Shown: positions 41,465 through 49,239 of the stretch, piece after piece
Numbering within the stretch: position 1 is the stretch's first letter
Layout of the letters: every line of letters begins with the position of its first letter
From: SB25 sp029560875
Lineage (GTDB): Bacteria > Bacteroidota > Bacteroidia > Bacteroidales > Tenuifilaceae
Length of the DNA stretch: 64,000 nucleotides
Direction of reading: 5' to 3'
Assembly (NCBI GenBank): GCA_035388225.1
Contig: DAOOPM010000004.1
Location: 62,001 to 126,000 of the forward strand
Notes under the pieces: model-generated
Database searches by the model: none
Seen by the model: the letters and a program-made list of their open reading frames with translations, nothing else
What the model was told of the DNA's origin: nothing
Position numbers and translations under genes: made by a program

Positions 41465-41920
41465 ATGGACTGCAAGAATACAAAAAAGTTAATGCTTCAA
41501 TTTCTAGATGGTGAGCTGAGCGCAGAAAAAACATCGGAGATGAATGAGCATTTTAACGTTTGCAGTAATTGCAGCAACGAACTAAACAGGGTTAAGCAAC
41601 TGTATGGTTTGATTGATGAGGAGAAGAATGAGTTTTCGCATAACCCTTACTTATCATCTAAGGTATTAAATAGAATAAAGGATGATAAGGAGCAAGAGTC
41701 GATTCTTTTAAAACCAATGCGCTACGCTTTAGTTGCCTCTTTATCTGCAGCCGCAGTATTTGTTGGAATTGTAATGGGTTCTTTTTTATCCAATGTTAAT
41801 TCCAATATAGCTCAGTCTAATTCTGATGAGTCTATAGAACTATTAGCCGATGAGTATTTCCCAACATCGAGCAATAATATTTACGATATTCAAATTGATG
41901 AAACAGAAAACAATAAATAG
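41465..41920 (+). CDS. Zinc-binding anti-sigma factor (ZAS type)
   Basis: A 151-residue protein with an N-terminal zf-HC2 domain: C3, then H29-x3-C33-x2-C36 (MNEHFNVCSNCSNEL), which binds zinc and holds ECF sigma factors. One membrane helix (about 82-104) is followed by an acidic periplasmic tail. It lies directly after the sigma gene and 2 bp before the first Spy-like gene. It presumably releases the sigma factor on an envelope signal. Confidence 0.88.
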   Translation: MDCKNTKKLMLQFLDGELSAEKTSEMNEHFNVCSNCSNELNRVKQLYGLIDEEKNEFSHNPYLSSKVLNRIKDDKEQESILLKPMRYALVASLSAAAVFVGIVMGSFLSNVNSNIAQSNSDESIELLADEYFPTSSNNIYDIQIDETENNK

Positions 41921-41922
41921 CC

Positions 41923-42468
41923 ATGAACTTTTTAACTAAAACACGATTCTTGGTAATCGTAATTATAATAGAGACTGTTTTACTGGTAACAATTCTTGCA
42001 ACGTTTGGGTACCGTTATTACAGTTACAAGCAGGATAGACGAGAGTATCGTGAATCTAGAAAGGATAGACCCGAGCAACATCGCGATTTTATGGCAAAGG
42101 CCTTAGACCTTTCGCCAGAGCAAAGGGATGAGTTTAGAATGCTCAAAGTTAAATTTCACAAAGCATTCGACACTCTTGAGGTTCAGATTAGAGATATAAA
42201 TGAACTACTAACCGAAGAAGTTGTAAAAGATGAGCCTAATCAACAAACTATTGATAGTTTAATTAAGGAGTTTGGTCAAGTTCAGCAGGAGCAAAAAAGA
42301 GTTATGGTTGAGCATTTAATGGAAGTTAAAGCTAAGTGTACACCTGAGCAACAGGCAAAGTTTAATAAGTTTATCAGGAGAATGCACGACTATCAGCAAA
42401 ATAAGTTCAAAAAAATGGAGCGCATGCGTAGAGGTCAGAGTCCTCGAAATAATAATAATCAGAATTAA
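41923..42468 (+). CDS. Membrane-anchored Spy/CpxP-like protein
   Basis: A 181-residue protein with an N-terminal membrane helix (about 7-30) and then a helical, highly charged domain with LDLSPEQRDEFRMLK and CTPEQQAKFNKFI, the LTxxQ-type repeats of the Spy/CpxP/CnrX family of periplasmic chaperones and metal sensors. It ends in a basic Arg/Asn tail. It is 2 bp after the anti-sigma gene, as in other sigma/anti-sigma/CnrX-type modules. Confidence 0.75.
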   Translation: MNFLTKTRFLVIVIIIETVLLVTILATFGYRYYSYKQDRREYRESRKDRPEQHRDFMAKALDLSPEQRDEFRMLKVKFHKAFDTLEVQIRDINELLTEEVVKDEPNQQTIDSLIKEFGQVQQEQKRVMVEHLMEVKAKCTPEQQAKFNKFIRRMHDYQQNKFKKMERMRRGQSPRNNNNQN

Positions 42469-42486
42469 TCACTTAAATTATTTGTT

Positions 42487-42993
42487 ATGAAAAGGTTTGG
42501 AAGTATAGTGTTGGTGACATTTATGTTGGTTGGCTTATCGGCCTACTCTCAGCAAGGACAACAATTTAGAGGTGGAATGGGGAAAAATCCAGATAAAATT
42601 GGTAAAGCAGATTGCAGAATTCCCAACTTAACCGATGAGCAGCAACAAAAAATCAACGACTTAAGGGTAAAGCACATCAAAGATGTTACACCTTTAAAAA
42701 ATGAACTAGGAGAAAAGAAAGCAAGAATGCGCACTCTTCAATCGGCCGAGAAGCCTGATTTGAATGCAATAAATAAACTTATCGACGAAATGGCCGTTGT
42801 TCGCACTCAAATTCAAAAGAAAGCTGCAGCGCATAGGGTAGAGGTTGCATCGCTATTAACCGATGAACAAAAGGTTTATTTCAATGCTCACCAAGGTCGT
42901 AAATTAGATAAGGGAATGAAACGTGGCGGAGGAAAACGTGGAATGGGAAATGGAAGAGGTACTGGGTATTGTGGATATAATATGCAAAATTAA
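42487..42993 (+). CDS. Secreted Spy/CpxP-like (LTxxQ) protein
   Basis: A 168-residue periplasmic protein with a signal peptide (MKRFGSIVLVTFMLVGLSAYS). Two LTxxQ motifs are present: NLTDEQQQKINDLR and LLTDEQKVYF, in a long charged helix. The C-terminus is Gly/Arg/Lys rich (GGGKRGMGNGRGTGYCGY) with one Cys. Similar proteins sense metals or bind misfolded proteins. Last gene of the ECF operon. Confidence 0.75.
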   Translation: MKRFGSIVLVTFMLVGLSAYSQQGQQFRGGMGKNPDKIGKADCRIPNLTDEQQQKINDLRVKHIKDVTPLKNELGEKKARMRTLQSAEKPDLNAINKLIDEMAVVRTQIQKKAAAHRVEVASLLTDEQKVYFNAHQGRKLDKGMKRGGGKRGMGNGRGTGYCGYNMQN

Positions 42994-43017
42994 GGTTTGG
43001 TTTGGTTAATTAAAGGG

Positions 43018-43053
43018 TAGGGCTCTTGCAGAAATGTGAGAGCCCTAATTTGT
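43018..43053 (+). terminator. Terminator-like hairpin after the ECF operon
   Basis: A stem GGGCTCT / AGAGCCC (43020-43045) with a 12-base loop, followed by TAATTTGTTG. The T tract is weak. It lies 25 bp after the last gene of the operon. The rest of the 239-bp gap has no recognisable gene. Confidence 0.5.
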
Positions 43054-43232
43054 TGATTGCTATTCTTTGCCAAGGGCATTTCAAAATTTAACTTCATTTT
43101 AATCTATCTATTTGTCCTATTTTTTTTGTAAACTTGCACAATTTTTACGGTGTTTGAGTAAAAGTAAAACTATAAGTTTCTAAACGAACTTAAATAGTAT
43201 AACCAAGCCTAACTTAACTAAACCTTAAACCA

Positions 43233-43430
43233 ATGAACAAGTGTAAATGTATTAAGGACCCTTCTGTTTGTTTAGGAGAGTCCAAGTTCAAAATTAACAC
43301 CTATTACGAGTTCGATTATATTCCTCCTATAAAGGATAATGCTTCGTACTACAGGGTTTTTAGTATGGCCGAAAACGTGAGTGAGAATTTTAACATCAAA
43401 CATTTTAACGAGTTCTTCAAGAAATTCTAG
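43233..43430 (+). CDS. Small Cys-containing protein of unknown function
   Basis: A 65-residue ORF with a clear start and its own terminator just downstream, so I consider it real. It begins MNKCKCIKDPSVC, three Cys within the first 13 residues, then aromatic, charged sequence (YYEFDYIPPIKDNASYYRVF). No signal peptide or domain is recognised. The Cys cluster could bind a metal, but I see no further ligands. It is convergent with the alcohol dehydrogenase. Confidence 0.6.
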   Translation: MNKCKCIKDPSVCLGESKFKINTYYEFDYIPPIKDNASYYRVFSMAENVSENFNIKHFNEFFKKF

Positions 43431-43435
43431 CAGAA

Positions 43436-43464
43436 GAGGCGCCTTTTGGCGCCTCAAGTTTTTT
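43436..43464. terminator. Bidirectional terminator
   Basis: A perfect 8-bp GC-rich stem GAGGCGCC / GGCGCCTC with TTTT loop and AAGTTTTTT to the right. It lies between the 65-residue gene and the convergent dehydrogenase stop. Confidence 0.85.
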
Positions 43465-44620
43465 AACTCAGTGCTCTATCCAGAATTCGTTCAACAACAT
43501 CGTGGGTGATATTTTTTTGCTCGCCAAGTTTCCAGCCTCTTTCCATAAAGCGCTCCACAATAGGTCTTGTTTGCTCCTTGGTTATTCCGTAATTACTTAG
43601 TTTGGTTTTAACACCTAATGAGTGGAAGAACTCTTCGGTTTTGTTAATTATCTTATCAATTGTTTCTGGGCGTCCATCGTTTTTAATTCCCCAAACCTCC
43701 TCACCGTACTGGAAAAGTTTATCTTTCTTGAAATCAACCATTTCGCGTAGAAGTGCTGGATATACAATTGCTAATGTAACACCGTGGTCTAATCCGAAAA
43801 ACGCCGTGAGTTCATGGCCAATCATATGGGTTGCCCAATCGGTTGGAACTCCTGTGGCAATAAGTCCATTCAGAGCCATTGTACAACTCCACATAAAGTT
43901 AGCCCTGTGGGCTAACTCGTCGGGGTTGCTTAGTGTTTTAGGCCCAACTTCTATTAATGTTTTAAGGATTGATTCTGCAAACTTATCCTGAATAGGTGAG
44001 TTGCTCGGATAGGTTAAATACTGCTCCACAGTGTGAATGTAAGCATCAACAATTCCATTGGCTACCTGACGTGGAGGAAGCGATAGAGTAGTTGTTGGGT
44101 CTAGTACCGAGAATTTTGGGAATAGGACAGGGCTACCGAAAGCATACTTTTCTTTAGTAGATAATCGGCTAATAACCGCGCCAGAGTTCATTTCGCTACC
44201 TGTTGCAGGTAGTGTGAGTACAGAACCAAAAGGAACCGCTTTTTCAACTTTAATGCCTTTTACTAAGATATCCCAAGGGTCTTTACCATCGTAAAGTGCC
44301 GCTGCTGCAATAAATTTTGTACCATCAATAACAGAGCCACCACCAACAGCAAGGATAAAATCAATTTTATGCTCCTTTACAATTTGAACTGCTTTTATTA
44401 GCGTTTCGAATTTTGGGTTGGCCTCTATACCTCCAAACTCAGTAACCTGAAAGCCTTGTAATGCTTTCATCACCTTGTCGTAAGTGCCATTTTTTTTGAT
44501 GCTTCCACCTCCGTAGGTCAGTAGTATTTTATCGCCTTGCTTTAGCTCTGTAGGAATTTGGTCAATTTTACCTTCGCCAAAAAGGATTTTAACAGGGTTG
44601 TAGTAATCAAAGTTCTTCAT
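43463..44620 (-). CDS. Iron-containing alcohol dehydrogenase
   Basis: A 385-residue group III alcohol dehydrogenase from the ATG at 44618-44620 (MKNFDYYNPVKILFGEGKI). The upstream in-frame start adds a non-conserved segment. It has the NAD(P) motif GGGSVIDGTKFIA and metal ligands near HTVEQYLTYP, GHELTAFFGLDHG. It resembles BdhA/YqhD-type butanol or aldehyde reductases that use NADPH; the natural substrate is not clear. A single gene unit. Confidence 0.9.
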   Translation of the reverse strand: MKNFDYYNPVKILFGEGKIDQIPTELKQGDKILLTYGGGSIKKNGTYDKVMKALQGFQVTEFGGIEANPKFETLIKAVQIVKEHKIDFILAVGGGSVIDGTKFIAAAALYDGKDPWDILVKGIKVEKAVPFGSVLTLPATGSEMNSGAVISRLSTKEKYAFGSPVLFPKFSVLDPTTTLSLPPRQVANGIVDAYIHTVEQYLTYPSNSPIQDKFAESILKTLIEVGPKTLSNPDELAHRANFMWSCTMALNGLIATGVPTDWATHMIGHELTAFFGLDHGVTLAIVYPALLREMVDFKKDKLFQYGEEVWGIKNDGRPETIDKIINKTEEFFHSLGVKTKLSNYGITKEQTRPIVERFMERGWKLGEQKNITHDVVERILDRALS

Positions 44621-44652
44621 ATTAAATTTCTTTAAGTTCTTATATATAAACA

Positions 44653-44681
44653 ACCCATCGTGAAATGGTTCATCGATGGGT
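44653..44681 (-). terminator. Weak terminator-like hairpin
   Basis: A stem ACCCATCG / CGATGGGT between the 101-residue gene and the dehydrogenase. Following sequence TGTTTATATA is only mildly T-rich. Confidence 0.4.
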
Positions 44682-44705
44682 CTGAAAAATTTAGTTTAAA
44701 ATCAA

Positions 44706-45011
44706 CTATATAATCTGTAGAGCCCTCTTAACATCAATTAGAATGGCATCTTCCTCATCCTTGTGCTCTGGCTTAACAGCCAAATGGAGGTGAGTATCGT
44801 CGGAGCCAACCATTTGAACAAAGTCTATTTCGGGTAGCGATGAATTAAAGTTCTCGAACAAATCCTCGTCCGATAAAAACTCAAAACCGCCCAGTGCGTT
44901 ATATCTCAATACAAGTATCAAATCGTTTTCATCGGATTTCAATACGTTTTTGGCCAACTTCTCCGATAAGTAGTTGCGGACTCTACTTTTTGAGATTACT
45001 AGGTTTTTCAT
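44706..45011 (-). CDS. Conserved-looking small protein of unknown function
   Basis: A 101-residue soluble acidic protein (MKNLVISKSRVRNYL...). No signal peptide or membrane helix. The second half, EIDFVQMVGSDDTHLHLAV, followed by an acidic stretch, has no motif I recognise. Codon use and the tidy boundaries between two genes suggest a real gene. Function unknown. Confidence 0.55.
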   Translation of the reverse strand: MKNLVISKSRVRNYLSEKLAKNVLKSDENDLILVLRYNALGGFEFLSDEDLFENFNSSLPEIDFVQMVGSDDTHLHLAVKPEHKDEEDAILIDVKRALQII

Positions 45012-45158
45012 AGTTGATATCTTTAGGGTCTTGTTTTACAAATTTAATCTTTATTATATACGTTTCAACAAAAAAATAGTTTGATTTACATCATCTATTC
45101 AAATTTAACGAATTGGTCTTTAAAAAATCAATATTTTAGTGAGATAATTTTACAAAGT

Positions 45159-45842
45159 ATGAGCGCCGAAGTAAACCCACAAATTGAAGAGAGTTGGAAA
45201 GTTGTTTTAGGAGAGGAGTTTAAGAAGGATTATTTTTTGAAATTGAAGGAATTTTTGGTTGAAGAGAAAATGCAACACACAATATACCCTCCTGGTTCAC
45301 AGATTTTTTCGGCCTTTAATCATACTCCGTTCGATAAGGTTAAGGTGGTTTTGCTAGGGCAAGACCCTTATCATGGGCCAGGGCAAGCGCATGGGTTATG
45401 TTTTTCCGTTTCCAAGGGAATACAGCCTCCACCATCGTTAGTGAATATTTTTAAGGAATTAAAGGATGATATTGGTATTTCAATCCCCAAACATGGCAAT
45501 TTGGAGAAATGGGCAAATCAAGGAGTTTTGTTGTTAAACGCCACATTAACGGTTCGGGCAAATCAGGCTGGTTCTCATCAGAAACGAGGCTGGGAAAACT
45601 TTACCGATGCTGCAATTATGGCCTTATCGGCAAAACGGAGTGGGATAGTTTTTATCCTTTGGGGTGCTTATGCTCAGGCTAAGGCACAAATTATTGATAA
45701 GTCGAAACATCATATATTAATGGGACCACATCCTTCGCCATTGTCGGTTCATCGTGGTTTTTTTGGATGTAAGCATTTCTCAAAAACAAATCAGCTCCTT
45801 ACTTCAATGGGTAAGGAGCCGATAGATTGGAGTTTGGATTAA
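45159..45842 (+). CDS. ung: Uracil-DNA glycosylase
   Basis: A 227-residue family 1 UDG that removes uracil from DNA. Start at 45159 (MSAEVNPQIEESWKVVL); the longer frame adds 26 unusual residues. The catalytic-water motif is GQDPYHGPGQAHGLCFSV (D69), and the leucine-loop motif is GPHPSPLSVHRGFFG. Normal length. Convergent with a gene 2 bp away. Confidence 0.96.
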   Translation: MSAEVNPQIEESWKVVLGEEFKKDYFLKLKEFLVEEKMQHTIYPPGSQIFSAFNHTPFDKVKVVLLGQDPYHGPGQAHGLCFSVSKGIQPPPSLVNIFKELKDDIGISIPKHGNLEKWANQGVLLLNATLTVRANQAGSHQKRGWENFTDAAIMALSAKRSGIVFILWGAYAQAKAQIIDKSKHHILMGPHPSPLSVHRGFFGCKHFSKTNQLLTSMGKEPIDWSLD

Positions 45843-45844
45843 GC

Positions 45845-46570
45845 TCAGAAAGAACCTAAGCCTCGACGTTCAATTTCGTTTAGGTAGAATTTGCGAATCT
45901 CTTTAATTCTGTCGATGTCAAGTTTTTGGTCGTATATTCTGACGATATCTTGTGGTCCGTCGATTGTCCAGAAATATCCTAGTGCAGCATCAAAGAAATT
46001 GTTGCTCATGTTGTTTTTAACGGATTTGGTAACATCCTTAAACTCTTCCCACGTCAATGGCGAAGGGATATCGAAATAGTGTTTATGCTCACCGCCAAGG
46101 TCAAAGTAAACGCCATCTACATGTCGTTCAAGTAGGAAAGTTTTTTCTATAGTAATCAGGGCAAGGTCGTTAATGGGTTTACTCCGTCTGAAATCTATGC
46201 CATGGGTCATAAACTTTTCCTGAAGAATAGGTATCTCCTCAAAACACTTCAAATTTTTAATTCTTATACAGTAATATCGATGCTCATCAATATCAAGATG
46301 GCCGTATGTGCCATTGCATTTATGATTGCCAGAACGACTAATTTTTTGGAGTGTCCTTGCCAAAAACATGTGCTCGTATTCCCGGACAAGAATTAAGAAA
46401 ATTGAGCGAGGAATAACATCGTTAGGGATGTTTTTACCATAATAGCCTGGATAGGGCTCATGGTTTTCAAGCACCATGGAGTTGGAGAATATCTTTTCGG
46501 AAAGGGATTTTACCTTTTCTTCCTTGATAATAACTCCTCTGGTTTCGAGTATTTTTGCTATTGTTGTCAT
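45845..46570 (-). CDS. Protein of unknown function (241 residues)
   Basis: A soluble protein with no signal peptide. Noted segments: RKSISRSGNHKCNGTYGHLD-like region around residues 75-95, and ending FYLNEIERRGLGSF. Aromatic and His/Asp residues are frequent (GEHKHYFDIPSPLTWEEF). I do not recognise the family. It is transcribed leftward, convergent with ung. No operon partner. Confidence 0.55.
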   Translation of the reverse strand: MTTIAKILETRGVIIKEEKVKSLSEKIFSNSMVLENHEPYPGYYGKNIPNDVIPRSIFLILVREYEHMFLARTLQKISRSGNHKCNGTYGHLDIDEHRYYCIRIKNLKCFEEIPILQEKFMTHGIDFRRSKPINDLALITIEKTFLLERHVDGVYFDLGGEHKHYFDIPSPLTWEEFKDVTKSVKNNMSNNFFDAALGYFWTIDGPQDIVRIYDQKLDIDRIKEIRKFYLNEIERRGLGSF

Positions 46571-46684
46571 CGCTTTTTTGTTATCAAGTTAAGATAATTT
46601 TAAGCAAATGTCAATAGAAAAAATCAAAACCTTGAAAATGATTTCGATATAAGTGGCTGTTTACTTGCGCGTTGTGGCGAATGG

Positions 46685-46918
46685 CTACATTCTACTTATA
46701 ATCTCGTCAACCGTGAGCGATGAGTTTGGCATTATTGTTTCGGGTACAGGTTTTCCAGTTCTTTCCGAGACAATAAATCGTTTGCAGGTTGAATATTTTG
46801 CATAGCCATTATTACAGTATATGTTTCTGTAGGTTTCTCCCGCCTTGGGATTTAGAAATACATTTTTAACATATATAGGACATTTTTCAAGTTTTGGACA
46901 GTTAGTTGAATTTTCCAT
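46685..46918 (-). CDS. Small Cys-rich protein of unknown function
   Basis: A 77-residue protein with C7, C13, C35 and C45 (NCPKLEKCPIY, IYCNNGYAKYSTCKR). Four spaced cysteines suggest a zinc or Fe-S site. No signal peptide. It lies 58 bp before the ttcA-like gene end, same strand. Function not recognised. Confidence 0.55.
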   Translation of the reverse strand: MENSTNCPKLEKCPIYVKNVFLNPKAGETYRNIYCNNGYAKYSTCKRFIVSERTGKPVPETIMPNSSLTVDEIISRM

Positions 46919-46976
46919 TTTTAAGAATTTTAAAATTGTTATCGAAATTAAGTATAATTTTTTGATTACGAAATGA

Positions 46977-47729
46977 TTATTCTACTTTTTTTGAGTCAAT
47001 AGGTTTATTAACTAAGTATTCATCAAATATATTTTGCATTGATTTGTAGATATTCCTTCTGGCATCTTTATTAATCTTTTCCATTTGGCTAATCAATTCT
47101 CTTATAGAATTACGGTGAGTATCCTTTTCGTAAAGGCATTTCTTCACTTCAGTAGGGAATTCTCTGGTTTTTGCATACAGTTCCATTTCAGAATCTAGGC
47201 ATGATGAAAGCGGTCTGATAAGTTTTATATCACCGTTAAACATTGATAACTGTGGAGGAATTGAACTTATTGAAGAGTGATTAATCATATTCATTAGTAA
47301 AGTTTCAATAGCATCATCCATATGATGTCCTAGAGCTAATTTGTTACAACCTGTTTCACGCGTCGTAGTGAAAAGCATCTTACGGCGTTTCCAACTACAT
47401 ATAAAACATGCAGGTTTACGGTCGTTGGGATTATACTCAACGGTGATTTCTTTAATATGAAAACTTACGTTATTCTCCTTGCACACTTTCTGCATATAGT
47501 CAATATCGGCACGGTACTCCATGTCGGTTGCCATAACGTGGCAAGCATGCAGCTCGAACTCTATTGGCAGTGCTTTCCTACGCGAGATAAGCAAACTGAG
47601 TAGCGAGTAGCTATCCTTCCCACCTGATAGCCCCACCATTACCTTATCGCCGTTCTCTATTAAATTGTAGTTGAATAGGGTTTTATTTACTTTTCCCTCA
47701 AGTTTTTTTACTATTGGATGCTCCGACAT
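46977..47729 (-). CDS. ttcA: TtcA-like tRNA 2-thiocytidine synthetase
   Basis: A 250-residue PP-loop ATPase from the ATG at 47727-47729; the longer frame begins with TTG. It has SGGKDSYSLLSL (PP-loop), a CxxC pair CFICSWKRRKML, and GHHMDDAIETLLMNM. These fit TtcA, which thiolates C32 of some tRNAs using an Fe-S cluster. Related TilS/TtuA-type enzymes share the loop, so the substrate is inferred. Confidence 0.75.
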   Translation of the reverse strand: MSEHPIVKKLEGKVNKTLFNYNLIENGDKVMVGLSGGKDSYSLLSLLISRRKALPIEFELHACHVMATDMEYRADIDYMQKVCKENNVSFHIKEITVEYNPNDRKPACFICSWKRRKMLFTTTRETGCNKLALGHHMDDAIETLLMNMINHSSISSIPPQLSMFNGDIKLIRPLSSCLDSEMELYAKTREFPTEVKKCLYEKDTHRNSIRELISQMEKINKDARRNIYKSMQNIFDEYLVNKPIDSKKVE

Positions 47730-47793
47730 TTTATTGCTGATAATAGTTTGCAAAAATAGTACGTTTTAGTAATTTTATTGAAAGCATTGTTCA

Positions 47794-48489
47794 ATGTCAA
47801 CATATATAATTCCCAATATTCATGGTTGTATCAAGACTCTTCGGAGTTTGGTTGAGTGTCGCCTAAATATTAAAGCAATGGACAGTATCTATTTTTTAGG
47901 CGATTACATTGATAGAGGTCCAGATAGTGCTGGGGTGGTTGATTATATTATTGGTCTAAAGGAATCGGGGATTGATGTTAACTGCTTAATGGGTAACCAC
48001 GAGCAAATGCTTATTAATTCAATGTTGGGAAAAACTGATTTGACGCTTTGGATGATAAATTCGGGAAAGGAAACTTTACGGAGTTACGGAATTAAATCAA
48101 CGTATCGACTGAATATTTTTAAGAGTATCTCCTCTCAGCATTTGGAATTTTATAAATCGTTAAAGTATTATTTTGTAGTTAAGGATAAATTTATTTTAGT
48201 TCATGGAGGAATAAACTATAATTCAGAGAATCCATTGTCCGATACCGAGGCTATGCTTTGGAGTAGACCCTCACCTGTGCCCGAGTTGTTTATGCCTGAA
48301 CATGTCATTATCCATGGGCATACGCCAACACCAATCGACACTATAATGAGTGATATTAAACTTGGTAGTGGACGAATATTTGCGCTAGATGCAGGTTGTG
48401 TATACAAAGGTTACTATCCTGGCACAGGTTACCTTACGGCGCTCAACCTTGAAAAGTGGAAGTTGGATTTTGTTGAATGTATTGATTAG
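47794..48489 (+). CDS. Serine/threonine-type metallophosphatase
   Basis: A 231-residue calcineurin-like phosphatase with the PPP-family motifs IPNIHGCIKT (usual GDIHG variant), GDYIDRGPDS, MGNHEQM, and HGHTPTP. This matches bacterial PrpA/PrpE-type protein phosphatases. The first motif has N instead of D (PNIHG), which may weaken metal binding at one site. Divergent from ttcA by 64 bp. Confidence 0.8.
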   Translation: MSTYIIPNIHGCIKTLRSLVECRLNIKAMDSIYFLGDYIDRGPDSAGVVDYIIGLKESGIDVNCLMGNHEQMLINSMLGKTDLTLWMINSGKETLRSYGIKSTYRLNIFKSISSQHLEFYKSLKYYFVVKDKFILVHGGINYNSENPLSDTEAMLWSRPSPVPELFMPEHVIIHGHTPTPIDTIMSDIKLGSGRIFALDAGCVYKGYYPGTGYLTALNLEKWKLDFVECID

Positions 48490-48507
48490 TATATCAATAC
48501 TCTTTTT

Positions 48508-49176
48508 CTATCCATGTGGTAATATTATAACCTCTGCTTTATCCTTAAGCATTTCCTTGAATTTAAGTGCATCATCATCACTTCCTTCATAAATTCCATA
48601 ATGAACTGGTATTGCCACGGATGCACTGGTATCTAAAACTGCTTGAACGGCATCTTCCACTGAATTCATTGTGTAGGTTTGTCCAAGCGGAAGCATTATT
48701 ATATCGCACTTAATGTTCTTCATCTCTGGAATGAGCTCTGTATCGCCAGTGTGGTAAAGCCAAACATTGCAGAGGTTAAGCAGGTAGCCAACCCAGCCTT
48801 TCTCCTTAGGGTGCTTGTCTGCTTTAAGTACGTTATACATTGGAACAGCCTTAATTTGAATACCCTTCCACTCAGTTTCAAAACCAGGCTTGACAGGTAC
48901 AACCTTGGCTGCGCCAAATACCTCAAGTTGGCTGGAGAAATCGGCAGGGCAGAATATCCATGTGTCAGTTGATACAATGAGTTTTAAATCGTCGGGCGAG
49001 AAATGGTCGAAGTGGGAGTGGGTTATTAGAATTAAATCTGCCTTATCGGGTTGTTTTAGCCTAAAAGGGTCGATGTATATTGTTTTTCCACAATTCTGAA
49101 TTTTTACCGAAGCCTGACCAAACCATTGTATACTCTCGGCCAACGCTTCAATATTTTTGGTTGCTTGAGTACTCAT
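48508..49176 (-). CDS. MBL-fold metal-dependent hydrolase
   Basis: A 222-residue UlaG-like metallo-beta-lactamase-fold protein with HSHFDHF (metal ligands), a central strand PADFSSQLE, a HTGDTELIPEM motif and a C-terminal IPVHYGIYEG. It probably hydrolyses a phosphoester, lactone or similar bond; no substrate can be assigned. Convergent with the phosphatase. Confidence 0.85.
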   Translation of the reverse strand: MSTQATKNIEALAESIQWFGQASVKIQNCGKTIYIDPFRLKQPDKADLILITHSHFDHFSPDDLKLIVSTDTWIFCPADFSSQLEVFGAAKVVPVKPGFETEWKGIQIKAVPMYNVLKADKHPKEKGWVGYLLNLCNVWLYHTGDTELIPEMKNIKCDIIMLPLGQTYTMNSVEDAVQAVLDTSASVAIPVHYGIYEGSDDDALKFKEMLKDKAEVIILPHG

Positions 49177-49239
49177 AGTTCTATGTTTTAAAGTTTTGAA
49201 TGAACTAAGTTACTAAAAAATAATCCAAAAGTAAATAGC

